Of a stretch of 43,135 bases of DNA, positions 38,160 through 43,135 are shown one piece after another. A model generated the notes under the pieces. It was given only the letters and a program-made list of their open reading frames with translations, did no database searches and was not told the origin of the DNA. Every line of letters begins with the position of its first letter. The first letter of the stretch is position 1. A program made the position numbers and the translations under genes. This DNA is from Deltaproteobacteria bacterium (GTDB taxonomy: Bacteria > Desulfobacterota > Desulfobacteria > Desulfobacterales > G020354645), in the NCBI GenBank assembly GCA_020354645.1, contig CP070652.1, forward strand, positions 5,231,823 through 5,274,957, given 5' to 3'.

Positions 38160-41081
38160 ATGTTGCAGAAACATAATCAAATGGACGCCTCTCGAACCGA
38201 AGACTTTACGCCGCTTTATAATAGCCGAATCATTAACACCTATGTTGAATATCTAAATCAGTACTACCCTGGTGTTGACACCGATATATTGCTAGAATCA
38301 GCAGACATGTCCACAAGTGAAGTCGAGGATCCGGGTCACTGGTTTAGCCAGTACCAAGTGGATCGCTTCCATGAAATTCTAGTTGCAAAAACCGGCAACA
38401 AAAATATCGCCAGGGAAGCCGGGCGCTACACTGTTTCGGCCAAGAAAATTGGTGCACCGAAACAATACGCGCTGGGTTTAATGAACCTGTCATCGGTTTA
38501 CCTCATGATGGGAACACTTTCCTCCATGATGACTCGAGGGGCCACTGCCAAGGTGAAAAAGTTAGGGCATAATACGGTTGAAATCATCAGCACGCCAAAA
38601 CCAGGAATCAGCGAAAAACCTTACCAGTGTGAAAATCGCATCGGCAGTTTTGAATCAGCGGCAAAGTTATTCACCCAACAGTATGCCAACATTGATCATC
38701 CCGAATGTCTCCATAAAGGAAACACCCATTGCCGTTATATCGTTTCCTGGGAAAGGAGTGAATCCCTTAACTGGAAACGGATCCGAAATTATTTTCTAAT
38801 ACTCAGCGTGATTGGCACGTTGATACTCTTTTTTGTATTACCGTTTATACAATGGGGCCTTTTTACTCTAAGTTGCTGTATTTCTATACTGTTGCTATCA
38901 CTGTTTTCCGGTCACTTTGAAAAGAAAGAGCTAAAGTCAACATTACAAAGACAGGGAGATGCTGCCAAAGACCTCTTAGAAGAAATCAATATCCGACACA
39001 ACCATGCGGTACTTGTGCAGGAGATCGGCCAGAAAACCTCAATGATACTTCATCTTAACAGGCTCATCAGTGCGGTGGTAGGCGTCATTGAAAAGCGCTT
39101 AAAGTTCGATCGTGGTGTCATTATGCTGCCAAAAGACGAAAACTTTGACAGTTTTTACATCGGGAGCTATGGATACACAAATGAGCAAATAGATATCATG
39201 AAAAAGGCCTGGCAGAAGCTGGACCATCATGACGTCGAAGAGTTTTTATTTCTGCCCGTTAAGCAACAAAAACCATTTTTAGTAAATGAAGCCAGCCAAA
39301 CAGATCAAAACCTCGCGGAGGGCAGCCCGGATTTCATAGAGAACAGACAAATCAATTCGCTGCTCTGTGTGCCGATCGTTTATGAAAAAAAATCCCTGGG
39401 CATTTTGATGGTCGAAAATATTGAAGCAAAAAAACCTTTGGGGCAAAGTAATATGAGCCTTTTGCTGGGGGTTGCCTCGCAAACGGCCAATAGCATTATC
39501 AACGCAATGTCTTTCAAAAAAATTCAGGAAAGTGAGGAGAATTACCGTCTGTTAGCAGATAATATTACTGATATTATCTGGGTATTGGATTTTCATCGGT
39601 TTCAACTTACATTCATCAGTCCATCTGTTGAACGGATACTGGGTTATTCACCGGAAGAGATAATGGATCTGCCGCTGCAGAAATTGTTTGCTCCACCATA
39701 TTTCGAGTTGGTTACGGATATAATTACGGAGGAACTCGCAAAAGAAGAGTCGGGAATCGCTGATCCCTTAAGATCCCGCACCGTTGAAGTGGAGCAATAC
39801 TGCAAGGATGGCTCAACGTTATGGCTTGAGATCACGGCGAGCTTTTTGCGAGATGACAAACAAAAGCCAGTAAATATCGTAGGCGTTGCCCGTGACATTT
39901 CGGAGAGGAAATTTGCAGAAAAAGAAAAGAAAAAGTTGGAGGCACAGCTCCAGCAAGCCCATAAACTCGAGGCTGTTGGCACATTGGCCGGCGGCATTGC
40001 CCATGATTTTAACAATATTCTCAGTGCCGTGATCGGCTACACCGAGATGAGTCTCCATCAAACTGATAAAAACTCAGTATTACACAGCAATTTACGAGAA
40101 ATACTCAATGCCGGTAACCGGGCAAAAGATCTGGTAAAGCAGATTCTTGCTTTCAGCCGCCAAGCAGACCAGGAAATGAAACCTGTTTATGTTAAACTCA
40201 TTGTAAAGGAGGCCATCAAACTCATCAGGGCATCATTGCCCACCACGATTGAAATACATCAGAATCTGGATAGCGAATCAGCAGTACTTGCGGATCCGAC
40301 ACAAATTCATCAGGTTTTAATGAACCTATGTACAAATGCGGACCATGCCATGCGAGACAAAGGAGGCATCCTGACGCTGAGCTTGACGGATGTCCAGCTC
40401 GACGCCGGCTTTTCGGATCCCATCCCCGGTGTGACACCCGGGCCATACCTTTGCTTGACGGTCAGCGATACCGGACCCGGAATGACAACTGAAGTGCTCG
40501 ATCGGTTATTTGAACCTTTTTTTACAACCAAAGAGCGAGATATGGGAACCGGTATGGGACTTGCGGTTGTACATGGAATCGTAACGAGCCATGGCGGTAC
40601 CGTAACCGTGGAGAGTAAAAGGGGCAAGGGATCAACTTTCAAGGTTTATCTGCCAAGGATTCAAAAAGAAGCAGATATACTCCCTGAAAGCAGCGAAACT
40701 ATCCCCACCGGAAATGACAGAATTCTGTTTGTCGACGATGAGAAAGCCCTGGTGGAAATGGGCCAGCAAATGCTGGGACGTCTGGGTTATAAGGTGACGA
40801 CCAGAACCAGCAGTGTCGAAGCGCTCGAGTTATTTCGCAAGCAACCGGCAAGATTCGACCTGGTCATCACCGATATGACCATGCCGAATATGACCGGCGC
40901 AATATTGGCGCAAGCGATGATAAATATCCGGCCCGATATTCCGATTATCCTTTGTACCGGTTACAGTCCGCAGATAACGGAAGAAAGCGCTATGAAACTG
41001 GGTATCAAACAGTTTATTATGAAGCCGATGGTGTTGAAAGAGATCGCCAAGTCCGTTCGTTTGGTATTGGATGAAAAATGA
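38160..41081 (+). CDS. Membrane-anchored hybrid histidine kinase (sensor-GAF-PAS-HisKA-HATPase-REC)
   Basis: A 973-residue signalling protein. Residues 1 to about 203 are a cytoplasmic-looking N-terminal sensor without a signal peptide (contains WFSQYQVDRFHEILVAKTGN and a GNTHCRYIVSW ending), loosely like V4R/AraC-type ligand domains. Two transmembrane segments follow at about 209-252, then GAF at about 293-447, PAS at 459-580, HisKA with phosphoacceptor H615 in AGGIAHDFNN, HATPase with an N-box (NLCTNADHAM), a G1 box SDTGPGM and FFTTKERDMGTGMGLAVVHG, and a receiver domain with phosphoacceptor D905 in ITDMTMP. Short N-terminal ATG at 38160 has no ribosome binding site; ATG 38181 is an alternative. 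No separate response regulator or target gene is adjacent, so the output is unknown. Confidence 0.9.
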   Translation: MLQKHNQMDASRTEDFTPLYNSRIINTYVEYLNQYYPGVDTDILLESADMSTSEVEDPGHWFSQYQVDRFHEILVAKTGNKNIAREAGRYTVSAKKIGAPKQYALGLMNLSSVYLMMGTLSSMMTRGATAKVKKLGHNTVEIISTPKPGISEKPYQCENRIGSFESAAKLFTQQYANIDHPECLHKGNTHCRYIVSWERSESLNWKRIRNYFLILSVIGTLILFFVLPFIQWGLFTLSCCISILLLSLFSGHFEKKELKSTLQRQGDAAKDLLEEINIRHNHAVLVQEIGQKTSMILHLNRLISAVVGVIEKRLKFDRGVIMLPKDENFDSFYIGSYGYTNEQIDIMKKAWQKLDHHDVEEFLFLPVKQQKPFLVNEASQTDQNLAEGSPDFIENRQINSLLCVPIVYEKKSLGILMVENIEAKKPLGQSNMSLLLGVASQTANSIINAMSFKKIQESEENYRLLADNITDIIWVLDFHRFQLTFISPSVERILGYSPEEIMDLPLQKLFAPPYFELVTDIITEELAKEESGIADPLRSRTVEVEQYCKDGSTLWLEITASFLRDDKQKPVNIVGVARDISERKFAEKEKKKLEAQLQQAHKLEAVGTLAGGIAHDFNNILSAVIGYTEMSLHQTDKNSVLHSNLREILNAGNRAKDLVKQILAFSRQADQEMKPVYVKLIVKEAIKLIRASLPTTIEIHQNLDSESAVLADPTQIHQVLMNLCTNADHAMRDKGGILTLSLTDVQLDAGFSDPIPGVTPGPYLCLTVSDTGPGMTTEVLDRLFEPFFTTKERDMGTGMGLAVVHGIVTSHGGTVTVESKRGKGSTFKVYLPRIQKEADILPESSETIPTGNDRILFVDDEKALVEMGQQMLGRLGYKVTTRTSSVEALELFRKQPARFDLVITDMTMPNMTGAILAQAMINIRPDIPIILCTGYSPQITEESAMKLGIKQFIMKPMVLKEIAKSVRLVLDEK

Positions 41082-41228
41082 TATCAATAACACCGGATTA
41101 TTTACTCAAGTTAAGTCACCCGCCTGTTTGAGCAGCTGGCGCCCCCTCTATCTTCAGGGAACATGGCAGCCTGCGTCAAAATGAAGTCGCTACAACCCTG
41201 TGCCCGGCCCTTCACCCTACTTTAGTTA

Positions 41229-41257
41229 TTGACATATAAACGGTCATGTCATATTGA
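41229..41257 (+). promoter_or_regulatory. Candidate promoter with overlapping palindrome
   Basis: TTGACA at 41229-41234 is followed after 17 bp by TATTGA (41252-41257), a partial -10. TGACAT (41230-41235) and ATGTCA (41246-41251) form an inverted repeat across the spacer, a typical place for an operator. It points to the sensor gene starting at 41408. The rest of the gap 41082-41407 shows nothing else. Confidence 0.35.
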
Positions 41258-41407
41258 ATTTTTAAAATATCTCTTCGATTTTCAACCTCTTCTAAAAGCA
41301 GCTTTTTTTATCGCCGGAGTGTTTTTCTGCCCGGAGCGGAACTGCGATACGCCTCAATCTGTAATGGTTTTGCAAGTAGATCTATTCATTATCAGCTGCA
41401 AAAAGCT

Positions 41408-43135
41408 ATGAAATTCAAATTACAAAGATATCTTCTATTTACATTAATTTTCCTTTTTGCAGTAACTGCGGCCTGCCGTCAGAATTTTTCAGGAAAAATT
41501 CCTCCTCAAGCGGTTAAGGGCATACTTGACCTGAGCGATTGGGATTTCTATAAAGATGGCCCGGTGAACCTTAATGGTGAATACGAGTTCTACTGGGAAC
41601 AACTTTTAAAACCTTCAGATTTTTCCGGCGCGGCTTTGCCCCGGAAAACCGGATTCATTAAAGTTCCGGGTTTTTGGAAGGGCTATACAGTAGAAGGACA
41701 GAAGCTGCCCGGAACTGGGTTTGCTACATACCGCTTGACGCTTTTACTTAAAGATCTAAAGCAATCCCTGGCTTTAAAATTTTTAGAATTGGCAACCGCA
41801 TCCAAAGTCTATGCAAACGGTAAAAAGATTTGCTCGGTAGGGGTGCCAGGCAAAAATCGTGAAACAACAATTCCACGTCATCGCCCTCAAGTAGTAGATC
41901 TTAAAACTGAATCAAACCAAGTGGAAATTCTTTTTCTGGTATCCAATTTCCATCACAGAAGAGGTGGGGACTGGGAGGTTATCCAGCTAGGGGATGAAGA
42001 AGAAATACATAAAATAAGAGAAAGAAGCGTTGGATTTGACCTATTTCTGTTCGGCAGTATTTTTATTATCGCCCTGGACCATTTTGGTCTGTTTATTCTT
42101 CGAAGAAAAGAGCGGTCGACTTTTTATTTCGGTTTATTCTGCATTCTGATTGCCACTAGAATTCTTACCACCGGAGAAAGGTATCTCATTCATCTTTTAC
42201 CAAATATGAGCTGGGAGCTAATGCTTAAATTTGAATATAGCTCTTACTATCTTGCAATTCCCGCCTTTGTTCTGTTTATGAGATCTCTTTTTCGGAGCTT
42301 TTCGCAACGCTTCACAAGAGTTATAGTTTCTATAAGTATTGCCTTTTCATGTATTGTGATCCTAACTCCAGCAAGGATTTTTACGCATACTCTTTATATA
42401 TATCACATCATCACCGTAATCGCCTTACTTAATGGTCTTTATGTAGTAATCGCTGCATTACGTCAGAAAAATGTCGAAGCATTTATATTTTTCAGCGGGT
42501 TTATGATTTTATTTCTTATGGTGATAAATGACATGATGTACGTTGAAAGGATCGTACGAACCGGCCTTTTTGTGCCCTTTGGTCTTTTTATCTTTATTTT
42601 TTCTCAAGCCTTTCTTATCTCCCTGCGTTTTTCTAATGCCCTCAAAACTGTTGTCATGCAGCGCAAGGAATTGAGAGGGGCACTTGAAGCCCAAAAGCAT
42701 GAAATCGTGGTTAGAAAGCGGGCGGAAGAAGCCTTAAGGGACGCCCATGAAAGATTCCTCACGGTTCTGGACAGTATCGATGCCGATGTTTACGTGGCGG
42801 ATATGGAGACTTACGAAGTTCTTTTCATGAACAAACACATGAAAGATGCTTTCGGTCATGATCTTGTCGGGCGGGCATGCTGGGAAGTGTTTCACAACAA
42901 TTCCGAACCTTGCAGTCATTGCACCAACGATAAACTGCTTGATGCCGAGGGGAATCCAACCGGAGTTTGTGTATGGGAGGGCAAAAATCCAATTACGCAC
43001 AAGTGGTACATGAATTACGATCGGGCCATTAAGTGGGTGGATGACCGTTTTGTGCGGTTGGAGGTAGCCACCGATGTCACCGAGCTAAAGGAGGCCGGCG
43101 AGGCACTGCGGGAGAGCGAAGAGAAACATCGGACC
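41408..43135 (+). CDS. 7TMR-DISM sensor with PAS domain (partial, runs off window)
   Basis: An ORF opens with ATG at 41408 and stays open for 576 codons to the end of the window with no stop, so it is a 3'-truncated gene. The N-terminus MKFKLQRYLLFTLIFLFAVTAAC has a lipobox-like end (Cys near 23). Residues about 40-190 match the 7TMR-DISM extracellular domain 2 (GILDLSDWDFYKDGPVNLNG, GEYEFYW). Residues about 210-410 contain about seven hydrophobic segments, then a coiled coil (RKELRGALEAQKHE). Residues about 450-555 are a PAS domain with the CSHC pair, followed by a second PAS/coil start (ALRESEEKHR). The missing part is probably a histidine kinase or GGDEF domain; this cannot be seen. No ribosome binding site stands out. 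Confidence 0.85.
   Translation, partial: MKFKLQRYLLFTLIFLFAVTAACRQNFSGKIPPQAVKGILDLSDWDFYKDGPVNLNGEYEFYWEQLLKPSDFSGAALPRKTGFIKVPGFWKGYTVEGQKLPGTGFATYRLTLLLKDLKQSLALKFLELATASKVYANGKKICSVGVPGKNRETTIPRHRPQVVDLKTESNQVEILFLVSNFHHRRGGDWEVIQLGDEEEIHKIRERSVGFDLFLFGSIFIIALDHFGLFILRRKERSTFYFGLFCILIATRILTTGERYLIHLLPNMSWELMLKFEYSSYYLAIPAFVLFMRSLFRSFSQRFTRVIVSISIAFSCIVILTPARIFTHTLYIYHIITVIALLNGLYVVIAALRQKNVEAFIFFSGFMILFLMVINDMMYVERIVRTGLFVPFGLFIFIFSQAFLISLRFSNALKTVVMQRKELRGALEAQKHEIVVRKRAEEALRDAHERFLTVLDSIDADVYVADMETYEVLFMNKHMKDAFGHDLVGRACWEVFHNNSEPCSHCTNDKLLDAEGNPTGVCVWEGKNPITHKWYMNYDRAIKWVDDRFVRLEVATDVTELKEAGEALRESEEKHRT

Noticed and set aside
37926..38180. Minus-strand ORFs of 84 and 72 residues in the gap before the hybrid kinase.
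   Set aside because: No ribosome binding site or recognisable domain; composition like non-coding DNA.
41229..41411. Plus-strand 60-residue ORF before the 7TMR-DISM gene.
   Set aside because: It has no ribosome binding site, overlaps the next start, shows no domain pattern, and the region is better explained as promoter.

Overview
The window looks like a chromosomal segment from an anaerobic, aromatic-degrading member of the Desulfobacterota (Desulfobacterales-like). This is inferred from gene content: a 4-hydroxybenzoyl-CoA reductase with the anaerobic-type extra Fe-S loop, DsrE/TusB-like sulfur-relay genes, 7TMR-DISM and multi-domain hybrid kinases, and many palindromic intergenic repeats. 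No rRNA or tRNA gene was seen, so the taxonomy stays provisional.

Layout. (1) 193-6985 is an aromatic acid module: an acyl-CoA ligase and an IclR-type regulator on the minus strand, divergent from hcrB-hcrC-hcrA (4-hydroxybenzoyl-CoA reductase) on the plus strand. The space between them holds palindromes that could be IclR operators and a nested palindromic repeat. (2) 7003-15668 is an almost complete shikimate/Phe/Tyr supra-operon: aroK, aroC, DAHP synthase, aroB, pheA (chorismate mutase-prephenate dehydratase), tyrA, aroD, aroE, aroA. In front of it lies the most striking element of the window, a 27-residue leader peptide (7056-7139) with eight consecutive alternating Phe and Tyr codons (FYFYFYFY). 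It is followed by mutually exclusive pause, antiterminator and terminator hairpins ending in a U-tract. This is a complete transcription attenuator that would sense Phe and Tyr together. The DAHP synthase lacks a regulatory domain and PheA has a degenerate ESRP motif, so attenuation may carry most of the pathway control. (3) 15920-18729 holds small genes (ABM-fold protein, DUF3192-like lipoprotein), REP-like hairpins and a probable SRA-like/HNH modification-dependent nuclease that starts with TTG. (4) 18942-29212 is a lipid and redox region: NMO/FabK-like flavoprotein, FadD-like ligase, ferredoxin reductase-type protein, CrtI-like oxidoreductase, two unusual acyltransferase-like genes, a flavodoxin, an endonuclease IV-fold protein and an alpha/beta hydrolase. 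(5) 29625-37748 is a mixed region: OmpA lipoprotein, MltF-like transglycosylase, PilZ protein, a mini DsrE/TusB/DsrE cluster whose middle gene is only 57 codons, a conserved hypothetical gene, a 185-bp hairpin element, an MFS transporter, an alpha/beta hydrolase and a small Cys-rich protein. (6) 38160-43135 holds two large sensor proteins: a hybrid histidine kinase and a 7TMR-DISM/PAS sensor that runs off the end of the window.

How the parts fit: module 1 removes the phenolic hydroxyl of 4-hydroxybenzoyl-CoA, giving benzoyl-CoA for anaerobic ring degradation. Module 2 builds aromatic rings and is switched by a translation-coupled RNA element. Intergenic DNA is rich in dispersed palindromic elements; at least one family has two copies of about 122 bp in this window (10883-11004 and, inverted, 33173-33295).
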